A DNA stretch of 64,000 nucleotides from Acephala macrosclerotiorum (lineage: Eukaryota > Ascomycota > Leotiomycetes > Helotiales > Mollisiaceae), in contig MU119281.1 of NCBI GenBank assembly GCA_014904845.1, positions 124,001 to 188,000 of the forward strand, given 5' to 3'. A model generated the notes under the pieces. The model was given only the letters and a program-made list of their open reading frames with translations. It was not told the DNA's origin and searched no databases. Positions 46,048 through 58,811 of the stretch are shown piece after piece. The first letter of the stretch is position 1. Each line of letters begins with the position of its first letter. The position numbers were made by a program, and so were the translations under genes.

Positions 46048-49000
46048 TCAACCAGACATTGGTGTATCGTTCCCATTCACTGGTATTGCTTCGTCTTCGC
46101 GTTCAAGCTCCACCTCTCTATCTCTCACAGCTTGTACTTGTGGTTGCAGCAACGGCGTGCCATCAAGAATTGGTGTAGCCGTATGTGATGGCGTCTCGGT
46201 TGCAGGTGAAGCCATATTAGCATTCTCAATCATCCTCTCAGTCACCCTCTCAATCTGCTGATCTCTCAATGTCTTATCTACGACCGCAACCGGCTGCGCC
46301 ACCACCGGTTGCGATATGATTTCTGGCGCGGGAGGTTGGGCTTGTGTTGGTGGTAGAACTGATGGTGGTTCAACAATGGGGCTAGGTTCCAGCTCTCGGT
46401 TCTTGGGAGCTATGGGTGATAGAGGCTCAGGAATTGGTGGTGAGAGAGGTTGTGCCGTTGGGCGCCGAATCTGGGGCGTAGCTGGTGTTGGGAGAGGAGG
46501 AGTCGGAGCAGCAGGAGCTTGAATTGGAGAGGAAAGCGGCGATATGACAGGCGCTGGGATAGGTTCCCGTATGGCGTCAACCTCCTTCCCCTTATCTTTA
46601 TTGGCGCCATTCTTGCCTATCAACCAATTCCCAGTGCCCACCCCCAGCTTCATCCTGGTAGGTCGACCCGAGCCTCTTTCGTACGATAATTCGAACTGGT
46701 CCGGGTCGCGATAGCCACCATTTCCTCCGTGGAAGAAATCGCCCCAGGATTTCTCATCTTCCATCTCTTGATCATTCAATTGATCGCTGAATATGTTCCT
46801 CCGCTCCTTTCCATATCGGCCTTCTTCACCATCAACGCCCTTCACCCAGCGGATGCTCTGAATCATGAAACTTAAACCATCGTGGACAGATTGATACCCA
46901 TCATGTTTGCCGCCCCATTCACGACTCTTGATGCCGAATCGTGTTATGCTGGCATATTTTCGCAGCAATGGCAGGATGAGGATCGTAACATGACAGTCGC
47001 GATTTGCTGGGACGTGCATTGGTCCTGTTGCTGGAGGAGCGGTAATCAGAGCATCAGGATCAACAGGTGCCTGAACAGCACCATTGCCTTCCACTTCAAT
47101 GTCCAGATCCAGAAGAGACTCATCAATGTCAGCATGCCATTTGCCGCGAAACCAGCCTTGGTGTATGCAAGCCGCGATAATATCTGAATCATCGCTGTAG
47201 ATGTCCGTTCCCCAGACTGCTCGCCGGGCAGTGATCTCTTCTCGACTCTTGTCGTCGAGGTAGACAGATGGTATCTTGACAGTGAAAGTGCAGTTCTCCT
47301 TGCCTTCAAATCGGGGAAGTGGATCGGGGGTACTAGCGAAACCTCGGCTATGGTCTCGTTTGATAGCGGAGGCTTCCGCCGTGAGGGTGGAGTGGTAATA
47401 AGCATGTCCCAGATGATTCCGAGGTCGGTCCTTAACGGCATCCAGAACGGCTTGGTTGCGGATAGTCACCTTCGGTATGGGTATTATGGTATTTACTTGT
47501 TTAGCGGCCGTCACGTGATGGTGTACGTGAGGCCGGGGAACGTGGTGGTGGTGCAAATTTGGATTTGCTTTACCATCCGGTCCTGGAGGAGATGGAATGG
47601 CCGAGCCACGGACGCTTTTGAAAGGGGTGAGATTCGACTGCGATGGCGATGAGGTGTTTTCTGCTTGGTCGGTGCGATGGTGACTCAATCAGAGCTCTGT
47701 TAGCTGGGGCAATGCCAATGGGATGAGGAACTTACTGGTGATGTGTATGTGGACGATGGTTATGCGTCCTTGCACGTTTCCCACGTCCGTTCGGTGTAAG
47801 TCGTCCATTGCTGCTCTCATCATCGCCTTTGCTATCTTCTTCCTTGAGCTTCCGCCTTCTTCCTCCTCGAGATGCACTGCGGGCCATGTGGTGGCCTCCA
47901 TTCTCAACCGGCGAGTCTTGTAGTGAGTCTACATCATCACGGCGTTGACCAGAATTCGAAAAGGGAACGCCCGAAATGCCACTTGTAACAGGACTTGGCA
48001 TCCCCATAGCACCGACTCCACTGCCAATACCAGAGAACATCCTTCCGAATTCATTTTTGATGCTTGGCTGATCACCAGGTCCATTGAGTTGAGGCTGAGC
48101 GCCCTGAACAGCTTGCGGCAGTGGAGACGCTCGTCCTCGGCGGTTGATCTCTTGGACACTGAGCAAGCCTTTCTGTTGTTGTATCTGCGTTTCTTCGATG
48201 GGTCTCCGTTGTGGCGACTCATGCTGGTGATATGATTGAGGAGCACCATACATAGGCTGCTGCCGACGTTGCTGTTCCTCCGCTACCCTCTGTCTTTCCC
48301 TTTCCTGCGACGCCTCATACTGCGCTGCAAGTGGAACATTGTGTTGAGGTGGCGCGGAAACTGTGGGAGGTGGCGGTGGTGGTCCGTATCGATGATCCAC
48401 AGGTCGAGGTTCGCTTGGCGCATAAGCTGGAGGTCCTCCATATTGAGGAGCAGAAGTCGTAGGATAATCATAGCCATTTGACACTTGCTGTGGCGGCGGC
48501 GCTCGTTCTGCAGGTTGTTCATATGGAGGCCGCTCGTAGGGAGGGGGCCTTGGCGGTTCGTGGCTTGGTCGCATCCACGCTGGCTGTTCCCGAGGTTCAG
48601 GTGGTCTGCTATATCCTTGCGAATTCCTTTGAGCCAGTTGATGTGCATATTCTCGTTGCAAGTTATGGCTATGTTCTGCTCTTTCTCGTTGCTCTCTTTC
48701 CTGCTGGCGCATAACCGCTTCCTCTCTTTCCCTCTCCCGCTCTCTCTGCATTTGCTCTCTCTGTATTAGCTCGCGTTCCTGTCTCTCGCGCTCGAAATTT
48801 CCGTATGCTGTATGTCTCTCCTCGAAAGCAGGTCTGCCGTATGTTGCCTCTGGTCTACTGATGGGCTCTGGTGGCCTTGGCACCGTTTCCACTCTTGTAC
48901 CAAAGATTCTATCGGTAGGTCGAGGCTCTTCTCGAATACGGGCTGGAGGAGCGTTGTATGCGTTCGGCTGGCTATTCGGTCTTGGTGGAGGTACGTTTGG

Positions 49001-49819
49001 GTTCGGAACTCGGGCAGGCTCTCTCCTCTCCTCCACGACTGGCACTCGCTGTGCGTAGCCTTGCTGCGGCGTCCCAAACCTCCTTGCTTCAGGTGTTGAG
49101 TAATGCCCCAGATTCGGTGGTGATCCAGCAGAATTCGCGCGATGATCTCTTGGTTCATAAGGTCTTTGATGCTCAGGGGTCTGCGGTCGTCGGAATGGAG
49201 GATATTCTGGAGCGGTGGTCGTCATTCGTGGTGACTGCCCGTAAAGAGACGTTGCTTGAGGTGGTGGCGGCGCTGAAGCCGTCACAGGGGAGGTATAATG
49301 TGAAGGAGCAGGTTCGCGTGCAGCCGGAGGTGGTCCTCCCAGCATCGAGGAGATAGACATGCTGCTCGCTCCATTGCTCGGCGGTCGACCAAGTGGTGGC
49401 AGAGATGGAAGTTCGCGGCTCGATGGGAAGGCTGTAGGAGGTCCTACTGACACGGGTGGAGGTCTTGGTGGTGGTGGACCGTATAGATGTGATGCTTGCT
49501 GTGGAGCTTGCTGTTGAGGTGAGGATGGAGGAGGCATACTCCGATTTACCGGTGTGCCATGGCCGATCGAAGAAGCACTTTGGTGTCTTGAATGGCTTGG
49601 TCCAGACATCGGTGGTCCTTCTGGAGCATAGCTCCGCTGGTTGTAATATGGAGGATCTGAAGGTCTTCGATTATGTTCTGCATATGAAGGAGCTGCTGGC
49701 GGAGGATGTGAGGCTGGTGGGAAGGGCGCCTGGTTCGAGTTTGGATGAAAAGGGGTTCGCCCATATGGTGATGCGGTATTCCGCGAGAAGGGCTGCTGCG
49801 GCGGTTGTCTTGGATCCAT
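46048..49819 (-). CDS. RXT3: Rxt3, subunit of the Rpd3L histone deacetylase complex
   Basis: Two exons (49819-47736, 47683-46048) with a 52-bp intron (GTAAGT to TTGAG, branch-like GCTAAC) give 1239 residues. The first 700 residues are low-complexity Pro/Gln/Tyr-rich and include SMSISSMLGGPPPA and a Glu/Arg-rich coiled segment. KGLLSVQEINRRGRASPLP precedes the intron. The Rxt3 domain (about residues 825-1080) shows CTFTVKIPSVYL, RRAVWGTDIYSDDSDIIAAC and IHQGWFRG. In yeast Rxt3 belongs to the large Rpd3 complex, acting in the nucleus in gene repression. The intron falls within a His-rich stretch, and a second His cluster lies 45 residues on. The C-terminal 180 residues are again Pro-rich. It is head-to-head with BTN1. 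Confidence 0.87.
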
Positions 49820-51028
49820 GATGTCTTTGATTTCGCCCGCGATGTGTGACGATATTTCGAGGACGCGACCACGCCAACAACTGCTTTATGAATATATCTT
49901 CTGTCCCTTCACTCGTCTGCCAGCCTCATTCTTGTGTATATACGGTCGCTACTCATTCGCGATCGAAGTCGGGGGAGGTTTGGATGACAGAACGGCACGG
50001 TGTCTCGCTCAAGCCACGCTGGTCGATGACCCAGAGCCAAAGCAAACAAGTATTTGTCCGAAGTCGCAGGCTATAAAATCATGCCTTGAAGTCGTTGAGG
50101 CCGCCGCATCGATGCACTGGTATGGTGGCTGGAAAATGGGATGAAGGAGAGGAGTGAAGTGTCAAGGTTGACTCCTGTCGGTGATTGTGCATGTTGGTGC
50201 AAGTGCATCCATCCATCCACTTCACCTCCAGGAGCTGCACCGTCAAAGTTCTGCACGCGCTTCTTCCTTCTCTGCAACCCTGCGTCCCGTCTAACCACGG
50301 CCAGCACCACACCCAAAATTGACTCTGGCAGGGGTGATTGGCCCGGACGGGCATTGGCGGCCGGGCGCTGGCCTTGCTGGGCCCTAATGCAGCTAATGCA
50401 GCCTAAACGGGTCTCTTTGGAGACGCTACGATCGACTGGGAAAAGCCTGTGATCCATGCAAGGGTCAGCCACCAGAACAGGAGTCCGGGGTCAAGTTGCC
50501 TTCGTCATTCGCCGAGCGAGGATAAATACAGTGAGACAGAGATAAGGGCGACGACGAGGCAGCGACAGCGAGGTTGGAAGAGGGCATCACAACGGGACAG
50601 GAAAGGTGAAAGTGTGTGGAAACGGCTTACAGTCTGCGAAGATCATACCGAATCGACAACGCCGACATTTCAGGCTATTAGCATCTGCTCGCGTGCCCCA
50701 TTCTCAAGAACGACAATAATCACGATAGGGAAGTCCATATACGTTTCGAAGCTACACTAGGAAGCCCAGTAAGAGCTGGAATATCATAGTAGACCATATT
50801 GCATGCCAGGAGGAGGGACATCTGCCAGACGAGAATCTCGGTGCCTGTTCCGAAGACCCTTTGAGAGCCACACACCTACTTTACAACAAGGACGGCCTCG
50901 AGCACGGAGCGTTGGACGGAGCTTATTTACACGAGGACTCAACACTCCCATAAAACATTCTAGGCTTGATAGCTGGGACGACCGAGCTCTGGACATGCTC
51001 GTGTGAGGCTACAATAACTCAAACCCTT
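49820..51028. other. Divergent intergenic region between RXT3 and BTN1
   Basis: About 1.2 kb, presumably holding both promoters. A GCTATAAAATC element lies at about 50070. ORFs on both strands (for example 50071-50472) lack recognisable features and their Arg/Pro-rich, GC-rich composition looks non-coding. Confidence 0.45.
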
Positions 51029-52633
51029 ATGGCATATTCTACCATGTCAAATTCGCCATCTTCGTCGGGCATGTTACCACTTCCAGGGTCTCCAGGTTCA
51101 TCATGGGCCACCTACAAAGCGAAATTCAAGAATATTTTCCAAGGGGCGGATACTTCAGTCCTTATCGCCTTCTGGCTTTTCGGTATGCGCCCCCATCCTC
51201 CCTCCTAGCATTCACTCACCTCTTCAGGCCTGATTAACAATGTCTCCTACGTTATCATCCTCTCTGCAGCACTCGACCTTGTCGGACCCAATGTTCCCAA
51301 AGGCGTCGTTCTTCTCGCAGATGTGCTGCCATCTTTTCTTACGAAACTTATCGCCCCATACTTCATCCACCGAATACCATACTCTCTTCGAATCATAGCT
51401 ATGTGTGCTCTGTCCGCAGCAGGCATGTTCTTGATCGCTCTCACACCATCAGTCATCGATGGCGACGGATCCATAAGCGTAAAGCTATTCGGTGTGGCCA
51501 TGGCATCTCTAGCAAGCGGAGGTGGAGAACTCAGCTTCCTAGGATTGACACATTACTATGGGCATTTTTCACTTGCTGCATGGGGTAGTGGAACTGGTGG
51601 GGCAGGATTGGTTGGCGCTGGACTTTATGTTCTTCTCACAAGCGCAATTGGGATGTCCGTTCGGAAAAGCCTTTTGACTTGTGCTTTCCTTCCGTTCATC
51701 ATGCCAGTCGCATATTTCTTGATCCTACCACATGGACCTCTCCGTAGAGCTCAGTTGAGGAAAGGCTATGATCCTATTCCGAGCCTCAATATCAATGATG
51801 AGGACATCCGGAGTCTACCGGTAGATACTGCTGCTGATGCTCTACTGGCGCCAGGACCTTCAGTAGCCAGTAAGTGGTTCCTAATGTCTCAGTTCCCTAC
51901 GTACAATCCAACACCCAATACTGTCCCTTGATATGTGGGACATTCGGAATTCTCCACCTCACTTTCTGTTATTTGGACAATACTGACCGTCCTTTCAGCC
52001 GAAGCATACTCCTCCCACTCCCCACGCTCCCGCTCCCCTGCCTTCGCCAAACACCCCACCACTTCCACCTCTCCCCTAGCAACCCAACTCCGCCGCGCCC
52101 GCTCCCTCTTCTTCCCCTACATGCTCCCGCTCCTCCTAGTCTATATCGCCGAATATACCATCAACCAAGGCGTCTCGCCCACCTTGCTCTTCCCTCTGCG
52201 GGGTTCACCATTTGAGGCCTACCGCTCTTTTTATCCTACATACGCGTTCTTATATCAACTGGGAGTCTTTATTTCGAGATCCTCTTCACCCTTTATCCGC
52301 GTCCACAACTTGTACGCTCCTTCATTCCTCCAGATTGCCAACCTTCTATTACTCTTACTTCATTCGATGTACTTCTTTTTACCGAGCGTGTGGTTGATTT
52401 TCTTGGTGGTGCTTTGGGAGGGCCTGTTGGGAGGAGCGGTATATGTCAACACGTTTGCAGAGATTATGGATAAGGTGCCAGAAGGAGAACGGGAATTCAG
52501 CCTTGGTGCTACGAGTGTGAGTGATAGTGCGGGGATCTGCATCGCGAGCCTGCTGGGCATGGTGATTGAGCCCTGGTTATGTGGGTGGAATGTCGAGAGG
52601 GGGCGGCCATGGTGTAGGACTCTTGATACTTGA
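51029..52633 (+). CDS. BTN1: BTN1/CLN3 family vacuolar membrane protein (battenin orthologue)
   Basis: Exons 51029-51182, 51228-51869 and 51999-52633 (introns 45 and 129 bp) give 476 residues. CLN3-family signatures are clear: [20 protein letters not shown] near the start of the membrane domain, [51 protein letters not shown] and the final [10 protein letters not shown]. About ten hydrophobic segments are visible, with a hydrophilic loop (about residues 240-300). Yeast Btn1 is a vacuolar membrane protein affecting pH and arginine homeostasis; human CLN3 is the lysosomal counterpart. An alternative start at 51044 would remove five residues. Confidence 0.92.
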
Positions 52634-53199
52634 GTGTGGACGCGAGATCCGCGTGTGGATATGGAAATCGAGGGATTTGATGCATGAGGCGAGATGAAAT
52701 CTAGAGAAGGTATATTCTCCAACGCCTCAAATGTTTGACCAACCTACTAATTACTGTCAAGCAATTACAATGTGTAGCAGTTAGTCTCTTTAATCGAGTA
52801 GACGTTCACTCTATTTGCTCGCAGAACTTTCGCTGTCGCATGCTAGCGCTAAAATGTCCTTTCTCAAACGCCCCATCTCACTTTCTTTTCTTCTACCTCC
52901 ACCATCACCATCACAATTCAACATCTACTGCGATCAATAATTGTTTATCAGTCTCGGCTATTTCTCCTGTGAACACGAACTCGAGAAAGATAATATCTTC
53001 GCCCGGCCTGCCGCCAGCTTATTGTTCAGCCTTGCCTTGGCTGTGGCGCCCAATCGAGACCTGCCAGCAATCTGCTATGCAACGCAGCCACCACCGACTC
53101 ATGGAGGCGCAGCGCTTCGGATGTCCCTGGAACCTTTAGCATTTAGCCCTGACCCCCGATGCCTTCATTATTATTTTCACGATATTTTCACCTCTCGCG
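52634..53199. other. Intergenic, no supported gene
   Basis: About 570 bp between BTN1 and the next plus-strand gene; pyrimidine-rich segments near 52870-53000 could be leader sequence. Confidence 0.4.
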
Positions 53200-55061
53200 A
53201 TGTCCCTTATTCTTTTCGTCTGCGTTCAATTTCTTCAGCCCGCCATATCAGCGCCTGTCCCGGCGCCTGATCAGCAAAAGGAATATGTCTCCTGGAATCG
53301 CGGACCCCAGACTCGCGGAACCTTCAGCCTTCTCTCCAGTTGCCTTATCACGCTTTCCCTTTCGGTTTGGACTGCTGTTCATTTGAACATTACGGTCGAG
53401 CGACTACCCCACGAGAAATTGTCCTTCTTTCGTCGCCTCAACAGCCAACCTGCAATTCGACGATTGAAATGGATGCTTATGGGCTTGTTGGCGCCAGAGC
53501 TGGTCGTCTATACGGCGTGGCAGCAATGGAGCTCAGCGCGGGAGATGACTCGGAAGATGCAACAGCTTCTGAAAAAGGTGATTACACTCTCACATCCCCT
53601 GAAAATCACTGCTAATTCGCCTTGTAGCAAGCAGAGGAGGATGGCAACACGACAACAGGATACGAATGGACTATGGTCCACAGTTTCTATGCCGGCATGG
53701 GAGGGTTTGTCATTGATATTTCCGGCAGTTCTTTCAGCCGAATCTCCACCAGCAAGCCCGAGCTGAAGTCGTATATCCCAGGAGACTGCTGCCAATTTAC
53801 TTTGACTGCGCAAGGAGTATTATTCCTCGTATCGGACGGCTATCGTCTACCATTCATTTCAAAGAAGTCAATACTTGACCGCAGCAAAGCCGACGGGATC
53901 GCCAAAACACTGGTGTGCCTTCAGGCTGGCTACATGATTGTCCAATGTGCAACTAGGGTAGCTAGTAAACTACCTATATCACTTCTAGAGGTTAACACTC
54001 TTGGGCACGTCTTATGCGCGTTAGTTATGTATTCATTTTGGCTCAACAAGCCTCAAGATATACACACGCCTACCCACATATCTGACGAAACGATTCGACC
54101 AACATGTGCAGATATGTACATGGGAAGTTCAATGAGCAGGTCGTCCAGAGGCTATCTGCGTGAGTTCTACGGCCTCGAATGGCGGACTACACCACACAGC
54201 GAAGAGATTGTGCGAGAATCGAATGGATCGAATCTTCCGCCTGGCCAACTTGTTCTCCTCCCTCCCTTAGAAGCTCCAGCTGGGACCGTCATTACTGTTA
54301 GAGAGAATGAAACTCTCAAGGACACCGCCTTGGGGCCTATACTCTCAATAAAGCATAGGATAACAAAAGAGGAGCAAAAGGAAGTGGGATACCAATACGC
54401 TTCTAGAGTCCAAGATCTGCCATACGCATACCGACCTGCAGCTGTCCATCTTGACGAATGTGGTATTACCAGATGGCAACTAGCAGCCTCATTTATACGC
54501 GTCGATCCTCCTAAGTTTAATCGACGAGATTTGCTCGCTACTACCTACGGCGACCCACAATTCCAGCACTTTGTCCGAGAAGTCCCAAATTGGCCGAAGC
54601 ATGCTGGCTATCTCTCAGAGTCAATTTATACCAGCTGGGCCGCCATTGCATTGGCAGCGGGTCTCTATGGGGGCCTCCACGTGTCAGCAAGGAACTCCCA
54701 TTTCCCTAGTTTTATTGAGAAGGTGATGTGGTGTGCGTCATCCATTCTGATCGCAGGATCTGGTGCTATCACGCTCATTTATATCCTCATCGACCGACTT
54801 CCAACTCACGGGGGGGAAAGCTTTTTATTCCAACTGTGGGGAGAGCTTCATACTATTACACGAGAGAACTCTTGGGAACGGATCTTTGATATTCTCGATG
54901 ATATTCACGACTTTATTAGCCTCTATGGGGTTTGTATTCTGGGTTTAGCATATATATTCGCACGGATGTTCATCGTTGTTGAAGCTTTTATTTCATTGCG
55001 GGATCTTCCGATCGGGGTATATCAAACTCCGAATTGGACGCAGTCGATACCACATTTGTAG
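53200..55061 (+). CDS. Uncharacterised fungal integral membrane protein, about 603 residues
   Basis: Two exons, 53200-53577 and 53628-55061, with a phase-0 intron GTGATT to TTGTAG. The N terminus MSLILFVCVQFLQPAISAPV looks like a signal peptide. RGPQTRGTFSLLSSCLITLS, VWTAVHLNI, KWMLMGLLAPELVVYTAWQQ and WTMVHSFYAGMGGFVIDISG are hallmarks of a widespread Pezizomycotina membrane family (R-GT---LWSCL-T---CTW---H-N, APE-----A--QW). C-terminal helices include SWAAIALAAGLYGGLH, SILIAGSGAITLIYIL and ISLYGVCILGLAYIFARMFI. The family is common but functionally uncharacterised. Confidence 0.82.
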
Positions 55062-56211
55062 ATAGATATCTTCGAGATCGAATAACTTCGGTATCTCAAT
55101 TGCAATCATTTTGTCTACTTCGGCCAGCGCCCCTCAACCCGGGTCATACTCACCGAGACACGGTAAACGAAGCATGACCCTCACTTAAACTAAACGTCTT
55201 AGATTAGTGATTATCAACCAGGAGATAAAGAATCATGCCCCTGTAGGATTGTAACGAGCTGAGAGGCTAGCATGCGCATGGGGGTGAGAGCACGTGATAA
55301 TCAACTTTCAAGATTATCATTTGCATAGCAGGCCAGGCACTTTTGAACTTTGCGATTCCATAGGAGGTTGAATGAATAATTTATTAAACTTATTCTGAAT
55401 GATGGAATGAAAGCTTAAATGTTCTCATTCATATTCGTGATATGACGCGCTAGCTTCTCTCGGTTACCTTGAACTTCAAAATAAACCTCACTTCATTTCA
55501 CTGCTTTCCTTCTTCGCCAACACCATTTCTCCCTCACGAAGGAGAAAGCTTCGCACGATCAGTGCAAAATTTGGTGCGCGAAGCTGCTAGAGAGGAAGTC
55601 CTTGCCTACCTCATGCTGATTCTCATCGGACGTGCTATCAGCAGCATTCTTGCCTTACCGTATGACCTCGTCCAGCGGACAAATTGCCGGCTGAACAACG
55701 ATGAAGCTTGTGGACTGATCAACCTTGAGTGTTGAGATGGTGTATGGTGCTCATCTCGGCTTTACCTTATTGGCTTTGAGGCCTTTTTTGTTCGCATTTG
55801 CAAAGAGAATTGAAGGAGAGAGAGTGGACTGTCACGTGGTTCTAGAAGCGGAATGTGGTTGTTTTGACTTTGGTTTTCAATTGTTTTTGTGTTTTATAAT
55901 TTACTTTTTTGTGCTATTCTACATAATATGTTGAAGGAAAGGAAGCTCCAAAAGTGCAGTTGTGATTGTTTTTGTTTTGCTTTTTTTTATGTAAAGGAGG
56001 GAGAGAAAAATCAACTGCTACCTAGAGTCTGAAGTCTCGACAAGCGGACCCCTTCATATCTCCATGTTTTGTATACACTGACAACATGACCAGGGCAATA
56101 TATTCCCTTCGCAGAATACCTTCGCATCTATCCAGCAGCTCTGTTGCACCGCAACCTTCCAGTCACCCGAGCTCCATCACCAACCTCGGCTCCCTTCTCC
56201 GCACCTAAGAC
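55062..56211. other. Intergenic with a weak small ORF
   Basis: About 1.15 kb. An 88-codon frame (55469-55735) has a plausible hydrophobic helix (VLAYLMLILIGRAISSILAL) but no known family; I do not call it as a gene. Confidence 0.35.
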
Positions 56212-57198
56212 CTATCTTCGTAGTCGAAGTTCTGTCGCACTCGAGGCTTTTGCTGCTTCGGGATCCTGCTCAATCTCAGGAATATCCAGGTTCTCGGCTC
56301 GAATGAATTGTCTTTCGTGACGCCACTTCACAGACAAAGACTGGACCTTCGAATTATACATGCCGAAGATCTGCATAGCTATCGCCACCAAAGCCATCTT
56401 CCCGGTAATGACAACCATAAGCGCCGAGTCAAGGACTTGATCAAGCTCAGTAAATTGACCATCGACCTCTGGAGGATACTCTATTGGTGCTGGGGCTGGG
56501 GCTCTTTCAAGAAGTATCTCCTCCTCAACCAATATGGTCAATGACTCCAGAGAGTCGAACCTCCATACCGGAGCAGCCATGGTGTTGAAGTCTGCGTATG
56601 TGGCAACCAAGTGCTTCAGGGAGTTTGCGAGCTCTGGTCGAAAGCACTTAACCCAAAACGTGTCGATGTCCATGGACATATATGCCCCTGCGCTCTTCGG
56701 GTCCTCGTCACGGAAGCACAATTTGTAGATTGGGTGCTTGCGACGACGACTCTCGATCTCAGACTTAGCCTCCTTGTCATCAGTCTCGGTCTCCAGATAC
56801 TCATAACGAGACTCTTTGCAGGTGTGCAGAAGTGCCGGCACACCATCAGGTCGAAGGTAACGCCAGCCGCGGCCCTTGACTCGGCTCTTACGTTGGGCCA
56901 CGGTGGCAGCTTCAGGCGCAGCTAATGTCCAGACCATCAAGCGCAGCTCAAGGGGCAGCTTGGGGAAAAGAAGGAACTCGTTGAGAGGATTGCGAGGCGA
57001 GATGCGGGTGCGTCGTTTGGAGATGTTGTATTGCGATTGAAGTTCTGGGGTTACTTTTCTATCCTTGGTAAGAGCTTCGACCTCTCGAGAAACAGCTCGC
57101 GCATCCTTCGCATTGATCTCCTTCTGATTGGCGAGTTCCTTTGCCTGTTTGGCAAGATTCTTGGCGTGCGATCGGGTCATGACGTTTGATGGAATCAT
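56212..57198 (-). CDS. 2EXR-domain protein with N-terminal coiled coil
   Basis: I choose ATG 57198; the frame extends farther upstream but only to a TTG. The product is 328 residues. Residues about 10-60 (HAKNLAKQAKELANQ and following) form a charged heptad-like helix. The 2EXR core reads FLLFPKLPLELRLMVWTLAA, PEAATVAQRKSR and VPALLHTCKESRYEYLE. Family blocks follow: KHPIYKLCFRDED, AGAYMSMDIDTFWVKCF, FDSLESLTILVEE and VKWRHERQFIRAENLDI. A 120-codon frame overlaps the 5' end in another phase (57059-57418) and may hold the true start through an unseen intron. The pseudogene at 59.97-60.5 kb is a close relative. Confidence 0.8.
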   Translation of the reverse strand: MIPSNVMTRSHAKNLAKQAKELANQKEINAKDARAVSREVEALTKDRKVTPELQSQYNISKRRTRISPRNPLNEFLLFPKLPLELRLMVWTLAAPEAATVAQRKSRVKGRGWRYLRPDGVPALLHTCKESRYEYLETETDDKEAKSEIESRRRKHPIYKLCFRDEDPKSAGAYMSMDIDTFWVKCFRPELANSLKHLVATYADFNTMAAPVWRFDSLESLTILVEEEILLERAPAPAPIEYPPEVDGQFTELDQVLDSALMVVITGKMALVAIAMQIFGMYNSKVQSLSVKWRHERQFIRAENLDIPEIEQDPEAAKASSATELRLRR

Positions 57199-57626
57199 GG
57201 CGTTTGATGGGATGTAGTGTTGGATGGAGACTGGGGATGTTTCGTTTGCGGAATCTTGGTTGCGCAACGAATGCTTGGGATGCTGGAGTTGCGTAGCGAT
57301 TGCTCGAGACAGCTCGCTTGTGGATGCGTGTCTGTTGTGAAAAGTTTCCTGTCAAGAGGAGTTGGATGTTGCGTCGTTTGAAGAAGGCGCGCTCTGAAGT
57401 TGAGGAAGGTAATGCCAAGACTAGCGCGTCTGGATTTAGTTAGCGCCGTTTGCCTCCTTATTCTGTTTGGTCTCTGACGTCGTGCCTACTGGTGAATTGA
57501 TACATTTACCGCTCACGTGAAAGATGAGAGGAAATGGATTGTCAGTTTCATGTAGTTTTGTATTTTTCTGTTTTGTTTTGCTATTCTACATGCCGAAAAG
57601 GAAGACGCTCGTCTTTGGTAGCTCGA

Positions 57627-58811
57627 TTATGCTACAAGGGATATCACTTTAGCAAGGGAAAAGACAGACCTCCAAATCCAGGAGCCGCAGTCAACTCTTC
57701 GGCTTTCAACTAAGGAATTCCCGAATACTGGGGACAGCCTTTGAAGCCTCTCCAGAAGAATGCGGCTTCCCAAGGCTCCATGCCCAACACCATCAATAAC
57801 CACCCTCTTTGCACCCCTAATTTCCTCAACAAGAAAATCCATACTCTGCTTCAAATAGCCCGGACTCTGTGTACCAGACAGTAAAAGTATATCCACACTC
57901 GGCCCCTCATTCCCTTCCTTCTTCTCCAATACCCTCCACCTCTCGGCACCTCCAATCATACCCTCCACAACAGCAAAATCATACCGCAACATACCACCCA
58001 GCCCTTTAAACGTACAATTTCCTCTCTCCTCCCCACCAGCGGCAAGCCTCTTCTTCTCAGCCTTTTCTTGAGCAGCAAAGCTGAACGTTGACAAGATCCA
58101 CATCACCCACCGCGGGATCCAGGCTGGTCCCAACTGCGTGCACCGTGCAGCGGTAATTAGAGCGCCAACCTCATCACCAGTTGCGGTCTCCCGCTCAAAC
58201 CGGGTGAAAGCGGACAAGTCGAAGGTTGATGGACGGCTTGTCGTCAAGAGAGGTGGCTCGAACACGATTGCCTTGGCTATGCTCTTTAGGTTCAGGAAGG
58301 ATGAAGATAGGGTTGGAGATGCGGCTGTGAGTAAAGCGCGCAGGAGTATCAACGCCCCTGAGGAGGCGCCGATCACATATTTTGCCCCTGTTGCCGCGAG
58401 TAGCGTATCTAGATCTCGTAACGAGCAGTCGAGCACTGCGGCTGTGAAGGCGGGGTTGTAGTTGCGTGGGTAAGTGTGATCGCCGAGGTGAATGGTACTT
58501 TCGTTATCATTGTCTTTGCTCGTTGCGTTTTCATTTCCCTTGACGTTCGCCTTATATGTCACTGGAAGCTCGGTCACAGAAGTAGGATATCCCGATGATA
58601 ATCCTCGCCCGCGTCGGGACACGATATGCACGGTATAGTAGGGGCTGAGCACCTCTGCTAACTCGGTATGCGTGAGAGCATAACTTACGGCGCCGTGGAG
58701 GACAAGGACGCCTGGGCCTGCGCCAGCAGTGTAGTAGCTGATTTTGGAGCCATCTGCAGTATTGGCATAATGATGCGCGAGGGGGACCTTTGTCGATGGT
58801 GAAGCCATCAT
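57627..58811 (-). CDS. Alpha/beta hydrolase
   Basis: A single exon of 394 codons starting MMASPSTKVP. The alpha/beta-hydrolase fold is shown by VLVLHGAVSY (oxyanion-hole HG, about 36-43), SRRGRGLS (about 65-72), the nucleophile elbow IGASSGA with Ser150, and the C-terminal DGVGHGALGS supplying the catalytic His. LLLSGTQSPG precedes the likely acid residue region. There is no signal peptide, so it is probably cytosolic; the substrate cannot be deduced. An Asn/Asp/Lys-rich insert (about 90-107) follows strand 5. The tail after SPVFGNS (about 30 residues, ending SLAKVISLVA) is unusual and may reflect a lost stop. Confidence 0.82.
   Translation of the reverse strand: MMASPSTKVPLAHHYANTADGSKISYYTAGAGPGVLVLHGAVSYALTHTELAEVLSPYYTVHIVSRRGRGLSSGYPTSVTELPVTYKANVKGNENATSKDNDNESTIHLGDHTYPRNYNPAFTAAVLDCSLRDLDTLLAATGAKYVIGASSGALILLRALLTAASPTLSSSFLNLKSIAKAIVFEPPLLTTSRPSTFDLSAFTRFERETATGDEVGALITAARCTQLGPAWIPRWVMWILSTFSFAAQEKAEKKRLAAGGEERGNCTFKGLGGMLRYDFAVVEGMIGGAERWRVLEKKEGNEGPSVDILLLSGTQSPGYLKQSMDFLVEEIRGAKRVVIDGVGHGALGSRILLERLQRLSPVFGNSLVESRRVDCGSWIWRSVFSLAKVISLVA

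Noticed and set aside
46316..46610. Gly-rich and Arg-rich ORFs antisense to the RXT3 C terminus
   Set aside because: Shadows of the proline-rich coding region on the other strand.
50071..50472. A 133-codon minus-strand ORF in the RXT3-BTN1 divergent region
   Set aside because: No homology-like features; GC-rich promoter-type sequence often stays open by chance.
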